Shown in pieces: positions 25,058-37,605 of a DNA stretch of 64,000 bases. The translations under genes were made by a program, and so were the position numbers. The stretch is from assembly GCA_002189035.1 (NCBI GenBank), contig CM007992.1, positions 744,001 through 808,000 on the forward strand. Direction: 5' to 3'. Within the stretch, counting starts at the first letter, position 1. Each line of letters begins with the position of its first letter. The notes beneath the pieces were generated by a model that searched no databases, was not told the origin of the DNA, and worked only from the letters and a program-made list of their open reading frames with translations. Origin of the DNA: Utricularia gibba (taxonomy: Eukaryota > Streptophyta > Magnoliopsida > Lamiales > Lentibulariaceae).

Positions 25058-26430
25058 TCTTTTGCTGTTTTGTGCAACAGCCCCAGTCTGTATTTTCATT
25101 TCAATACACTGAGAGCTGCTGTCTGGGAAAGGGATCGAATATCCTGGACTCATCTTTTGCAAAATTATCCCTCTTCTAGAGTCTGGAGCTGCTTTTTTCT
25201 TCTACAGCTCACTTGTTTGTCAACATAATACAAGAGAAGACTTAATTGCGGGAGATACTACATGCATCCAGGCGACCAAGATTGATTGATTTGATTGAAT
25301 CTCGGTTTGGCTGAAAGTCACCCATTAAAAACCTGGCTTCCGAGTACTTCAAATTATTTCAAGTAAATGATTTAGATGGGTTTTGTAACACCTTTCAATC
25401 ACACGTGGGTGTAATTTCATAATCTTACCAAATAAGCTCTAATAGTTTAACCTAGAGATGAGCAGAGTTCTACTTGATGTGTTATGGGTTGAATTCATCG
25501 AATCAATATAAAAAATTGTGACTCAACGAGATGATGTGTCGACATGTTAAATTCGTACTAAATTATGAGTTAACCAAAATCATTATATAATTTATGTATA
25601 TTAATATAAATTGGTATAATTCATAAATATTAATCGAATTAGTTATAGTGTTCAATTCATTTGATAAAAAAACATATTTATTTGTTGTTGGCTACGTTTT
25701 AGCCGCAACTCATCTAATTCATCGAATTCATCCATACCCATGTATTATGGAGCCATCTCATACCCGTTTTTTAGGGTTATAGATAACGGGTCGGACCCAT
25801 AATAAGTCATCTCTATGGATATTCAAGCTGATGGGTATTTGTATCCAATTCTAGTTAACCCTCATTGACCTGACCCGATCCTATAAGATATAGAATTTGA
25901 ATCTACAAGTTATAAGCCTAATAGCATCATTATTCGTTTTTGAAAATGCTGATGTGTCATTTTTTAAAATTGAGTTATTAGGTTTCATTTATTAAGTTTC
26001 CATTATGTTTGTATACATTTCTGAAAACCATAATATTAAAATAAATATTATAAATTACATTTTAAATCATTTTCGAAATAAAATCGGGTTTCCTCATTTC
26101 CGTTTCCGAAAAAAATGAAAAACAAGATTAATCATTTACGGAACATTTAACTCATTTTCAGAAATACCATATCAAAATTTGGGGAAACGAATAAAGATGT
26201 TTTAAATTATTATTGGGCTTTTTGGTCCGAAACCCATGAGTCTTAATACTAATGAATAAGACAAGAATCCTTAGGTTAGGGACGGGCTAACTTTGACCCG
26301 GCCCAACTTTCATTGTGGATATGGATAGTTTGTGAATAAGGGAAGAATATTGACATCCTACCCAAAAGGCCGATGGATATGCAAGTTGAGTAGAATCGCC
26401 TTGACTTTTCGACCACGCGACGGCTAGGCT
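25058..26430. other. Long AT-rich intergenic region
   Basis: After the RPA1 3' UTR (to about 25350) the sequence is AT-rich and has no coding potential. About 25440-25880 contains repeated GAATTCATC-like phrases and a CGGGTCGGACCC patch. This could be an old non-autonomous transposon remnant, but I found no defined ends. Confidence 0.35.
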
Positions 26431-26437
26431 GCCACCC

Positions 26438-26446
26438 ATATAAAGG
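26438..26446 (+). promoter_or_regulatory. TATA box of the CDKF;4-like gene
   Basis: ATATAAAGG lies about 35 bp before a (GA)n stretch at 26482-26498 that would fall in the 5' UTR. The transcript probably starts near 26470. Confidence 0.5.
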
Positions 26447-26469
26447 AACCCGACTCTCAAAGGAACAAT

Positions 26470-27753
26470 TGTAGGGAGGATAGAGAGAGAGAGAGAGAAA
26501 TTGTGGCATCGCTGGCTTCCGCCCCCTCTAGGTTATGCCGCTTTCACCACCGGTAATTCCTTGCTCCTGATTTCGTCTCCGATGGTATTTTTTAATTCTC
26601 TCGGTTGATTCGATTAGATCTAATATTTTCCATGTCCTGTGTTGAAAGGATTCGATCGATTTAGGGTTTTGTGACTTTGATCGCGATTGATTGTGGATAT
26701 GACGTTATTTTGGTTGATATCGTTTCCATGTCCATCTGGTTTTGTTCTGTGTTATCAGGTTTTCTTGGATACCAATTCGGAAGGATCGGTGATAGGTAGG
26801 ATATGGAGCAAGTTTGCGTCTCGTCAGATTCCTTCCTGCGACGAGTTTCCGGTTTCAAGGAATTATTTTATTGGCGGCTTTTCATCATTGGAGTTTTTCT
26901 TATGGCTTCCTTTCAAAACTGTACTTAGTGGAGAAAAAGTTCTCAAGTAAACTGCATGCGGCTGAATGCATGCTTCCAGTAACAGGATGCTGAATTTTCT
27001 ATGTGCTTCGTTAAGTGAGTTGAATTCCATCTTGTACTTGATGAATTTTTTGAACTTGCTGCCGTGGGTTTACTAATATGACTTTCTTCGCTTCTAAAGT
27101 TGATAGTGTGGTGTAGATGCAGCCTCCGTTCAGATTATCTCTTTTCTTGAGGTAGTTTTTTTTTTTTTTTTTTTTTGGTAATCCTTCAATTGGAATCTTT
27201 GTTATATTTTGATGAAGAACCTACTATCTAAATTTGATTTTCGTTTTGTGTTTCACGTAGGACTCACTCTTCAAGTGCCACGGAAGTTTCTGCATTATCT
27301 GGGTTTTTTTCTGCTCGTGTGAGATTGTATAGTGTAAGTCATCATCCTGCACGTCTTGGCAATGGTCAGTTGATGGCATGACGGTTCTTCTGTGGGCTAT
27401 ATTCATCTGCTGGTGAAAATTTTGTGAAGTTTGGGGTTGGTAACGGCTTATCACGAACTTGATCCATTTGGAAGAAACTGATCTTGACTCCCGTTTCTTA
27501 CCATCATGATGGTTCAGCGGTATCACACTACCAAAGCTATGATTTGATGTCTTAACTGCTTATGGCTGTGGATCCCATCAGTTATGCCTATGAGTTTGAG
27601 CAGTTGAGGAATTGATGGTGGATTCTGTCGTATTGTTTAGGAATATTAGCAGTATCTGTCCTCGGTTTTAGTAGAAATAGAAATTCAGCACAAGTTTTTG
27701 ATACTCGACGTTCTCTGAATAAGCAGTGTTAAGAAGCCATTGCAGTTACAATA
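26470..27753 (+). other. CDKF;4-like 5' leader with introns
   Basis: No coding exon is recognisable before 27754. Splice-like signals include a donor near 26553 and a 20-T run at 27157-27176. The leader of about 1.3 kb is probably largely intronic, but its exons cannot be fixed from sequence alone. Confidence 0.45.
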
Positions 27754-30440
27754 ATGGAAAGGTGAGAGATTCAGTTTCTGGCGCTTATTCATTTTCCCAC
27801 GCTGGTTCAGAAACTATAAGCCTTGGTGCAGGTATAAAGTCATTAAAGAAGTTGGTGATGGTACATTCGGAACTGTGTGGCGTGCTATAAGCAAGCAATC
27901 TGGGGAAGTGGTAAGCACAGTACTCCCTACGGTTCCTCTTTATGCACTTCTTCTTATTCCTGTTCAAAGATGTGCTTATGATGTTTGCAGGTTGCAATTA
28001 AGAAGATGAAAAAAAAGTATTATTCGTGGGAAGAATGTGTCAATCTCAGAGAAGTAAAGGTGACATCCGCATCATAATTATGCAGTGTATTGAACACTTT
28101 ATTCCATGCTAATTGCTTCTTTTTTATCTGGCATCCAGTCACTGAGGAAAATGAACCACAAGAATGTTGTAAAACTTAAGGAAGTTATTCGGGAGCACGA
28201 TGTTCTTTACTTTGTTTTTGAGTACATGGTATGCATCATCTCTCTGCCGTCATACTGCATTGGCAATGTTTTTTCTTTGATCCAAGTCATAATTTTCTAT
28301 ACAGACTTGCAATCTATACCAACTTATGAAGGACCGTGGGAGTTTTTTTTCTGAGGCGGAAGTGAAGAATTGGTGCTTCCAAGTCTTTCAGGGTCTTGCT
28401 TACATACATCAGCGTGGTTACTTCCATCGTGATCTCAAACCAGGTCAATTTCGGTGCTTTTTTTTTTGGTAACGTACTTGATGATCTCAGATATAATTTG
28501 ATTGCAAGAAATGGTTGATTCGAATTGGGGCGTGATCCCTTTCAAACTATGGTGATCCATTCCTGTTATCCTGCATGCTCATTGTAGTGTATTTTTGGTC
28601 ACGTGCTCCTCTTTCTGATCATTCAGAGAACTTGCTCGTGTCCAAGGATGTTATAAAAATTGCTGACTTTGGTCTGGCACGTGAGATAAATTCTGAACCT
28701 CCATTCACAGAATATGTTTCAACTCGCTGGTGGGTAGATGGCTTCACATAATTTTCTTCTGTGCTGACCTTTTCCTAAGTCTTATAACTTTACTTTCAGG
28801 TACCGCGCCCCAGAGGTGTTACTCCAGTCTCCTGTGTATGGAGCTCCAGTTGGTGAGTGTATTTTACTTGGCCAGATAGTTTTCTTTGGAGTTTTTTGAA
28901 GTTAAACTTTCTTATTTTTTACCAGATATGTGGGCTATGGGCGCAATCATGGCTGAGTTGTTCACTCTGCGGCCTCTTTTTCCTGGGTCTAGGTATTAAT
29001 CTAGCGCTTCATCTCTTTTTTCTTCATTTCGTGACTAGAAGGTTTCTGAGATGTTAGTTCGTGTATCGCAGTGAGGCTGATGAGATTTACAAGATATGCT
29101 GCGTACTCGGTAGTCCAACCAAGGATGTGTGGCCTGAGGGCCTGAAACTCGCTGATGCCATCAATTACCAATTTCCACGGGTAACAATTCTTCTATATTC
29201 ATAGAAGATACTGTCAATGATCCTTTTGTCTCCTTGATAAGAATTTCGAGTTTGTATCCGTGTTCTTATCCTATTCTTTTACAGGTTGCTGGAGTTCATC
29301 CTTCATTATTGATGCCAGGAGTCAATGAGGATGCCGTCAATCTTATAACGGTGAATTGCTCTCTATCCGTAATTTCATTTCGTGTAGCAAACTCACACTT
29401 TTCTTCCTTAATTCTAGTCTCTTTGCTCCTGGAACCCATACAAGAGACCATCAGCTTCTGAGGCTCTTCAGCACCCTTTCTTTCAGGTGGGGATCACTCG
29501 TTTAGTAATCTGTATATGCTTGCATGTTACGGCAACCTGTATATACTTACATGTTACCAATATGGCAGAGCTGTTACTACGTTCCTCCATTCCTGCGTCC
29601 GAAACTTGCTATTTCAAGAACCCCATATCCAGGTTGGTGTCTTAAAATCCCCAAAGTCACGTTTTTACGAAGACAATCTCACACTAGAAGTTAAGCAGCT
29701 TGTATTCTTGTAGCTGGAGCGAAGGGCAGTTTGCAGCAAGAGAATGAATGGAAGCTTTCGAGCAGCTTGTCAAACCCCAAGCCCTTTAATAACTTCACTG
29801 CTTCCAAGCCTCAGCCTTCTGCTAGCCCAGGTTCTTAAATCCGGTTCTTGCCTTTTTTTCATTTTGTTTATGACGTATCCTTTTCATGTGTCTTTACTTG
29901 TTCTCGTAACTTATGACAGTAGCAAGTATTGGCCCTGGGGTGCAACGGAAACTGAACCTGCATGATCAGGTTAGCATGGTCGCACCTTAGCGCAAATGCA
30001 TGTGATGCCTTCTGTGCTTATTTTTCCTAACCCATTCTTCGTTCGTCGCACAGGGTGCACCAAAAAGCCTCAAGAACTCCAGCTCCATCAAGCAACTGCC
30101 CAAGTATCGCCTTCCTGGAGCGAATATGCCAGGTAACCAACCAGACCACCACCAAGTAGTTATTTTCTTCTTGAACGGCAGGCATCCATCCCAATCAGCT
30201 ACGCTGCTGTTTAATGACACAGTTGTGAATAGCTCCACGAGAAGCGATTGCGTATCGGATGCATCGGAGAAGCTGTCGAACCTGAAGATGTCCCCTCGCA
30301 GGCCACTTGCGAAGCCGTCTGTGCTCCCACCCCCAGCCATGAAAGCAGGTGGATGGCATGGGAAGTCTGACGTGCTCATGCATCGATCCCAAGACGCCAT
30401 TCCGGGCAGAGCTGCGTGTGTCAGGAAGATAGCTGGCTGA
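27754..30440 (+). CDS. CDKF-4-like: Cyclin-dependent kinase F-4/MAK-like Ser/Thr kinase
   Basis: Fifteen exons: 27754-27761, 27832-27910, 27991-28059, 28139-28228, 28305-28443, 28627-28729, 28800-28852, 28926-28992, 29072-29180, 29285-29350, 29418-29486, 29569-29632, 29714-29830, 29920-29969 and 30054-30440. They total 1470 nt, giving 489 aa. The kinase domain comes first: glycine loop [26 protein letters not shown], catalytic HRDLKPEN, DFG in [10 protein letters not shown], and a TEY activation loop ([17 protein letters not shown]). The TEY dipeptide places it in the MAK/ICK/RCK group, where plant CDKF;4 is named. The C-terminal roughly 200 residues are Ser/Pro-rich and poorly conserved. The first coding exon is only 8 nt. 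Confidence 0.93.
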
Positions 30441-30798
30441 ATAAAAAAACATGAGGCACCGGATTGTGTGATCCAAACTCGGCTTGTGTTGTTCTGTTTC
30501 CAAGTATGTCCGTGTGTGTGTTTATTTTGTGTGTTATGCACTGACTACGATGGACTTGGTTGTTGGTTTGCAGTTGTTTTGGCTTGATTTGGGGAGCGGG
30601 CGCACTTATGATGGTTGCAACAATCATCCTTCCCTACTAAAAAGAAAGGAAGTAAAGCATTGGAATGGATATGATAAAACAGCCCCCCCCCCCCCCCCCC
30701 AACTCGTATGGCTAAAATAAAAGAAGGCGCGGGCAGACAGCAGCAAAAACTCCCTCCTTTTTCCCCAGCCTCCTTCATATTGCGTCCTCCCTCAAGTC
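30441..30798. other. Convergent intergenic spacer
   Basis: 3' flanks of the CDKF;4-like (+) and BRX-like (-) genes. It contains a run of 18 cytosines at 30683-30700. No gene seen. Confidence 0.5.
30683..30700 (+). repeat. C18 homopolymer
   Basis: Eighteen consecutive C residues; the minus strand is poly-G. Lengths of such runs are unreliable in most sequencing. Confidence 0.9.
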
Positions 30799-33214
30799 TT
30801 AAGATAGGTACTGGGACTGTATCCTGTCCCTGTTAGTGTCCCACCACAGCTTCGCGTGCACCTCGCCGAATTTTTCCCGGCTGCGGAAGCGGCGGAGAAA
30901 GAGCGGTAAGAATGATCCCACCCAGGAATGGGAATCAGAATTGTGTTCTGCTGTAGTAGTAGTAGTACCTGAATCGCACACGCCGAAGCTCTCGAGTGCC
31001 GTCGACTAGCTGCCTGATGGTGATGTAGACCCCTGGTTCATCTTCCTCGATCCACTCCGCATCGACTTCGCTCGCGTTGCTGATGGACACCGAGGCCTCT
31101 TCCCTAGACGACGTAGTGGTTCGCGACGCTTCCATCCCGAAGGCCTCGTCGGAACAGGAGGCGGCTGGTTCTGATGGTGGAATCGGCTGTACCTGGCTGG
31201 GGTTGGAGTGGTGATTCTTGGACTTTCCAGTCTTGAGTAGCTGGAGTCTCTCTGCAGTGTTGGTTGAGACACGTCATTCTTAGCATGCAAAAAAACAAAC
31301 CCATCCACCATCATGCATGATTCTACTTAAAATGGTCCCTACACTCACCCCATCTTCAGACCTCCCAGGGGTGTTGAGAGCTTGCTGATTGAATCTCTGG
31401 ACGTTGTAAAGCTCCATGATGCGGTCAAAGTTTTCACCCCACCACCTTTGGGCTTGCCACTTGTTGAACATCTCCCGGCTTCACAAACAAATAGAAGCTA
31501 CAGCTCCAGAAAGTTGCACAGGAAGCACGGCCAACAAGTGTTAGTTAGGCAGGAGGGTACCTGAAACGGATGCGTTTGAGATCATTTCCACCGCGGGGGA
31601 GAGACACGAATGTGATCTGCACTCCAGGATCCACTTGCGCCATCCATTCTTTGGGTTCAGAATCGTCATGTTGCAGCAGCACATCACTGGATCCAGATTC
31701 AGGAAGATTGTCGTTGTTACTAAATGCACTGAACCTTGAAAGCCCTGTGCTCCTCTTGTTGTTGTAATAATCCCACGCTGGAGTGGAGGAACAGCTCGAA
31801 CTTCCTATTCCCTGTTGACGTAGATATGATGGATGTGACCCCTCCTTCATTCTTTCAGCTTCTTTTCCTTTGTGAGATCCTGATACCTTCAGAGCCATGT
31901 CTTTTATCTGCATGCCGATCAAACCATGCATTCACTTCACAAGTACACTAAAAAACTTAATTGGATTCGATAATAAGACCAAGAGAGAATTGCATGAAAT
32001 TTACACATGCTCCAACACGAGTGATGATCAAATAAAGGGATCTTTAATTCAAAGGGAAAAAGCAATAAGATAAAGTGCGGTAAGGAACAAATATTTAAAG
32101 CCAGGGTGATTGATTTATTCCATTTCAGATGATTCGGTCCCTGCTTTAAGCAAGAAATCTGCCAGAATTTGACAAAAAGGACAGCAACTCTTTAGTATTC
32201 TGATGTCTTTTCTAAGATCCCTTTGAGAAGACTTGCACCAGAAACAGTAAGATTCTCTTCATTTCCAGTAAAGTAAGCTTGGCATCCATCCATCCATCAA
32301 GCATTATTGAATCCATAAACACACCTTTCTAAGCACCCATCAAGCATCAATTTCAAACTAGTCCGAAAGCAAAAGCTTAACACTAGAGTAGCATGGTCCA
32401 AAGTGCTTTACTAAGGCCCGTCTCCAATCCCAACAAATATAAAGGCAAGCCTCAAACTTTAGTTCACCACTTTGGCATATTTCAAAATGTAAAATTCAGA
32501 AACACGAGAAGATAAATAGAGCAGAGATAACAGTAACGGACAAGTTGGTAGGTGTAGGGACCGAGATTATCATCCCGACACATGATCCAAGGTCTGGGGC
32601 AACCAGTTCCACCCATAGGTTTAGGTCATCGTCTCTGCTGGTTCGGCCAGTGGCCACACCTATACTAAATAAATGAAGGTGCCTGATAGGTCACTTTCAT
32701 GCAGGATGTGCAGTTCCACGGGTGCTGCAATGCAATGACTCAATGTAACCATGCAGAGATGAAAAGACAGTCTTGTCCTTCCCCGCACCCCCAACACATC
32801 CAAATCAAGGGTTGGAGAGTTTACAGATTTTTTTTTAGGGACCAAGAAAGACATCGCTTTTCGAGGGCCCTGTCCACCCCATCATTGGACGTGGGAAAAG
32901 CAGTAGTGATGTGCGGGATCAGGTACTTGGGTTTTGGGGTTCGAAAAAGAGAACTTGCAGAAGATTAAATCAATATAAAGCAAAGGTAATGAAAAGCAAC
33001 CGAATGCGATTACTAATTCATGCGCCGATATTAAAAAAAAAGATTACTACTTCATGCTGCAAGCAAATGCAATGCTGAATTGGAGTGTAGATAGAAGAGG
33101 TCGTACCTGCGACGTCAGACTTTTCACGGGATCTTTAGTAATGGGAGACCCACGGGGAGCGTCCTCGTCGTCATCGTCCATTCGTTGCTTCGAGCAAGTG
33201 ATGCACGTCAACAT
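30799..33214 (-). CDS. BRX-like: BREVIS RADIX-like protein, one-base coding break
   Basis: BRX proteins sit at the plasma membrane and modulate auxin-related growth, protophloem and root development. Exons (minus): 33214-33107, 31907-31561, 31478-31349, 31278-30969 and 30880-30799. The N-terminus MLTCITCSKQ carries Cys4 and Cys7, the expected palmitoylation pair, followed by an acidic patch and the family motif VKSLTSQIKDMALKVSG. Two BRX domains follow: the first with EPKEWMAQVDPGVQI and FNKWQAQRWWGENFDRIMEL, the second with EDEPGVYITIRQL and FGEVHAKLWWDTNRDRIQ. Exon lengths sum to 977 nt, one short of a full frame. The reading frame changes within exon 4 between about 31195 and 31135, just before GMEASRTTTSSREEAS. 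Apart from that the gene looks intact. Confidence 0.92.
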
Positions 33215-34590
33215 TTGTTAATTTTTGACTTCTCTTCGTGCTTTTCCCCTGCAAATGAACAAACGCACGATTTCTACATTCTGGGTGAAGATTAAAACTC
33301 TCTCTAGCTTTTCAAAAACCACATATTTAAGAGCCTTCACCAAGCCCGGTGGCTCATTACCCAGAAATCTTGCTTTCAATCACTGGAAAGACAAGGTAAT
33401 TTTGGGGAATGATGTCAAAATAGGGAGAAATGAGAATGACAAAAGAGCCAATTCTAAGGATTGGCAGATCATTCAATACTAATTATAGATGCTTTTCGCA
33501 CCCCAACAGCAGCCAATTGATTCTACGCTGCCTCTGTTTATGAACACAACCAAGAATGTCATTCTAACGCTGGGGTTTTTGAAACGGTGGTTACAGACTT
33601 ACAGTGGGGAATATGAAGTGTAATCAATGCAGAGACATTGGACTCCCCACAGGCTAAGCAATGAAGCTTCATGTGTAGCGAAACTTTCTCCTCAACCAAA
33701 GAATAACAAGGTGCGAGTGCAGTTAATAAAAAGAAGTAAAAAGGATGGCGAAGGGAAGCAGGGTTGGGGGTCAGCTGAAGCAGAGATTTAAGAAGCAAGA
33801 GAAACAGAGTAGGTGATGATGCATGTTGAATGAATGCGTAATTGAATGCGAAAATGGCAAAGTGGGCTGCTGCGGCTCTGCTTCCTCTTTGATGTCCACA
33901 AAAGTATATCAATAAAGTAGGTATGGATGGATATTTCTCTGCAGAAATGTCTGACTAGAAAAACAAACACAAATCTTAGGGATATTTCTCTGTAAAACCC
34001 ATTTCATGAATACCTTAAAATATCACAAGACTGATCGATGGATTCTAGAAAACTTGAAGAAGAATTTGCAGGAGAAATAAATGCAGAACAGCTACAATCA
34101 AAGCAGCATCTCTCAAAAGATATCAAGAATCCGAGCGAATAATAATTCAAGTTGATTGTGACTTACCTTAACTGAATACACGGTATCTCTCCCCCTCCTC
34201 CTTCACCAACTGCACTCTCTTCACATTTTTAAAAACGGGGACATAAATATAAGAATTGAGACATCAGAAACAAGCCACAGAGCAATACAGATACTAAGAT
34301 AGCACGCGCACCTCGAGGATGAAAACACTGCTCAAAATACAGAAATGTCGTAAGAAGCTGTAAATCTTAATGGGATTTTCAAAGACTCCTGAGCGAAGAC
34401 AAAAGGAGGAAGGTATTCGAAAACTCAGGAACCGGTCCCCGTGCAGTTACATGATTTCTCGGGCGCTAAAAAAACAGTGCTGGGAGGCAACAGAAACAAA
34501 AAAGAAGCTAGAATCTCAGAGTGCGACGTCCGGCAAACAGGTGAAATGTCGCTTCTCTAGCGTGTGAGAAAAATGGAAACGGAGGCGGAA
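33215..34590 (-). other. BRX-like 5' leader
   Basis: No coding exon. A donor AAG|GTAAGT on the minus strand near 34167 suggests a leader intron, and a TATA-like box at 34612-34619 gives the likely transcript start near 34585. Confidence 0.45.
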
Positions 34591-34611
34591 CCCATGCCTC
34601 ACGCCGTGGCA

Positions 34612-34619
34612 ATTTATAG
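34612..34619 (-). promoter_or_regulatory. TATA box of the BRX-like gene
   Basis: The minus strand reads CTATAAAT just upstream of a purine/pyrimidine-biased leader. Confidence 0.5.
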
Positions 34620-36684
34620 AGACGGGGACGCCGTCATCTCCCGTCGTTATCTCGCGGTAACACGAAGTGCGGTTGTACACGCCGAAGCGTGTGTTGTACC
34701 CCACAGCACACATGCGTAAGTAATCGAATTTTTTTAAAGTGGCGGGTCGGTTTTGTGTGTGGGAACTGGGAAGTTGCAGGGATTTGGGTGGACACAGGGG
34801 GCCTACGTGTCCAGAAACACACGTGGCGGTGCAGGATTTGCTGATAATGCAAACACCCTCTTCAAAATCTAGACAAGTTTTTTTTTTTTTTGGCGAAGGA
34901 ATTTTGAATCTGTAATCTTCGGTTCACACCAAACAAAAAAATTGCAATGCTCACGCCAACACTTTTGACTAATATGACACGTGTCATTTTTCTTCCATAT
35001 CTACCACAGCTAAACTTTAAAATATGGGATTAAATGTGATATTACAATTGATTCAATCACATTCATGATTTTTTAGATTCAATTCAATAAAGAAATAAAT
35101 TCCCTAAATTGCTATGGTCTTCCCTCACAATTCCCACTTTTCAACTAAAAACACACGGTACGTAAAAGGGGTCAAATTGGAACTTGAGTACCATAAAGAA
35201 ATAATACATGATTAACCCTACTTTTTGAAAAATACTATTCCAAATATAATTTTTTATCCACTATATTATTATTAGTTGTAGTAGTATTTCAACACAAAAT
35301 TCCAAGGGTTTCTAACTACCTACAAAACTGGGTAAAGTCGAACTCCAATCTTGAAACCAAAGCTTGGACCCGACACACTTTCACTAGGGAATCTACACGC
35401 AGGCCTGGTTAGTAGGTCACAAGATGAAGAAAAGGGAAAGTGGAAAGCACCAAGGTTGTTAGCGTTAACAAGGGATGAGATGTGATCTGATCTGTAAATC
35501 CACCAAACCAAATCCTTTTCCTTGTTCCCAAGGCAGGCTTTTAACCCCGCTTTAGTTATAAGCTTTCCTTTTCAGAATAACTTCGATACTCTGCTACGTA
35601 AGATCTTGTTTTTTTGTTGAAAGAAGGAACCAGTTCCAATAGGCATCCCTTCTTTAGTGTGTACCTGGAGTATGGGATTGCCAGCCCAGTCATCTCTTTC
35701 CTCATCTCCATCATTCTCATTCTTTATTCACGCCTGCCCTGAGCACTAACCATGATCTAAGCTCTTTAGGGTTAGTGTTTCTACTCATTAGATGCAAATG
35801 CATATCAACACCTTATTTCTATTGCACTTTATAAGGAATACAGCAAAGCATCCTCCACCTTTCGCTTTATTGATCACATCAGTCAGTGAACTCTCACTTT
35901 CTCTTAGTTCTATCGTCTTGAACATCTGTTCCCTAAAACTTCACATGACTGGTCCTGGGGATGGCATCTTATTAAGGGAAGGGTTTCTAAGAGAGCATTG
36001 AAAAGGAGAAGGGATCCATGAATAATGTGGTGATGTGAAGCAAGCTTATTGTAAGCACCACTACACTAATAACCAAAGTTAGTGTACTGGAGGAGTAGAA
36101 CATTTGACTATTGATATTCTAAAGGGAGATCGGATCAAGTTAGCATATGCCACCCATGATTTATGCTGTTGTCATCATGCTACAAAGGCTTATGTGAACC
36201 CAAGTTGAGATGGTAAAGGTTTCTGTTCGATCTCACTCAGAAATTGAAAACTATGAAGCCCATGTTGGAAGGTAAGAGAAGAGCACAGGGATCACCTAGT
36301 GGATTATGTGTTTCTATATAGCCCAAAACAACTCGACCTTAATGGGGTTGTAGAACTAGTTCTCATCCGAATGAAGGCCCACAACATTAGCCTAGCCCAA
36401 GAGGAATGGCAGCATTGGCACCTCCCATGCCCACTCAATCCCCATTGGAGGTTGGATCCAATCACAGAGATTCTATTGCATCGGAGATTCTGTAACTAAC
36501 ATAGAGAACCGGGAACCCAACTATGGGAAAACACATTCACTAGACTCAACTTATAAGCACACGTTATATTTCTATAGTTCTGGGCAAGATGAAGGGTAAA
36601 CTGCCTGGCAGTTTTTATGGATATCATTAGTTCTAGAAAGTCAAGATACTACTACTTACCTCTAAGAACATGCAGGAATGTAAC
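34620..36684. other. Intergenic region without a recognised gene
   Basis: 34620-35280 is promoter-like, then AT-rich. 35290-36600 has more balanced composition and several short open frames on both strands. None matches a family I know, and none has convincing start, splice and stop signals. It could be a non-coding transcript or a worn transposon. Confidence 0.35.
34974..34987. promoter_or_regulatory. 14-bp palindrome with G-box core
   Basis: ATGACACGTGTCAT is a perfect 14-bp palindrome centred on CACGTG, about 360 bp upstream of the BRX-like TATA box. It resembles a bZIP/ABRE-type binding site. Confidence 0.5.
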
Positions 36685-37605
36685 TCATGCAGCATCAGCT
36701 GAGATCCCAAATCTCTGGCGAAGTGATTGGATGCTTTTCTCGGAAGCTTTTGCAAGCTCGATGATGGATGTTTTGCGAACTGAAATCATATATCATGTTA
36801 CAAAAAATATAGAAACTGAAGCTCGGCATCCTTGATGAGTTCTGAATGTCAACTTACAATGATTAGCGCTAGCCTGAGTTTCAGATATGAAGTCTGCGAA
36901 TGAAGCCTGGATTGATGACAATACGAATGCGAGATCACCTTATGATTGATGTAAATGACTCAGAGTGAAAGCAGATCCCTCACCTTCATCGCCTCTCGTC
37001 CTTCATTGATTCCGTCAGATACCTTCTTGTATTCTTTTTCTGCTTCATCTGCCATTTTTCGACACTCTTGAGCCCCTACCTGTTACGAGAATAACATTAT
37101 GAAGATATATCAATCATTCCATGCCTACAATTGGCTCTGTAGCAGGCAAATGCTTTCAAAATCCACGAAGATCGCAGACCTTGTAGCGTTTCTGAATACG
37201 ACAAACAGAAGCCTCAACATCCTTCAGAATCTCCCGATGCGATTTCTCGAGCAGTCGCTTGAGTGAATCCAAATTCGAGTTCGCTAAATCTTTCAAATCA
37301 GAAATCGTATTGACATTTCGATTCGGAGATAGAGATAATCCAGTAGGTTGTTGCATCGCCTTGGAAGCCGACGCGCGTGATCTAGCGACACTGCTGCTTT
37401 TCTTGCTTAAGGAGTTGGCGATATCGCACAATCCGTCAAAATTGAGAGCGAAAGTGAGCGGCGGCGAGTTCTCATTCAGCGCAATCGGACTCCGTGTCTC
37501 CACCTTCGCCAATGGCGGATCCAGCGGCGATTCCAAAAGCTTCGCTGCTGAAGATTTCCTAGTTGCTCTCTTCCTCATCTCGTCGCACTCTCTCGTTCCC
37601 TCCAA
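36685..37605 (-). CDS. Small coiled-coil protein, possibly ASY4-like
   Basis: Exons (minus): 37605-37180, 37079-36984, 36906-36858 and 36779-36685. They total 666 nt, giving 221 aa, with all phases consistent. The N-terminal half is basic and Ser-rich. The second half is helical and charged, with likely coiled coil through SNLDSLKRLLEKSHREI, CRKMADEAEKEYKKV and ELAKASEKSIQSLRQRF. No catalytic motif. Size, layout and tail suggest the short meiotic chromosome-axis protein ASY4 (about 212 aa in Arabidopsis, from memory), but this is a weak match. It could instead be another plant-specific coiled-coil protein. The splice model is better supported than the name. Confidence 0.72.

Noticed and set aside
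30133-30181. Possible 49-nt intron in the last CDKF;4-like exon (GTAACC ... GGCAG)
   Set aside because: Too short for a plant intron and removing it shifts the frame into an early stop; reading through keeps an open frame to 30440.
33225-33482. 85-codon + frame just upstream of the BRX-like start
   Set aside because: Lies in the BRX-like leader on the opposite strand, with no domain or codon pattern supporting a gene.
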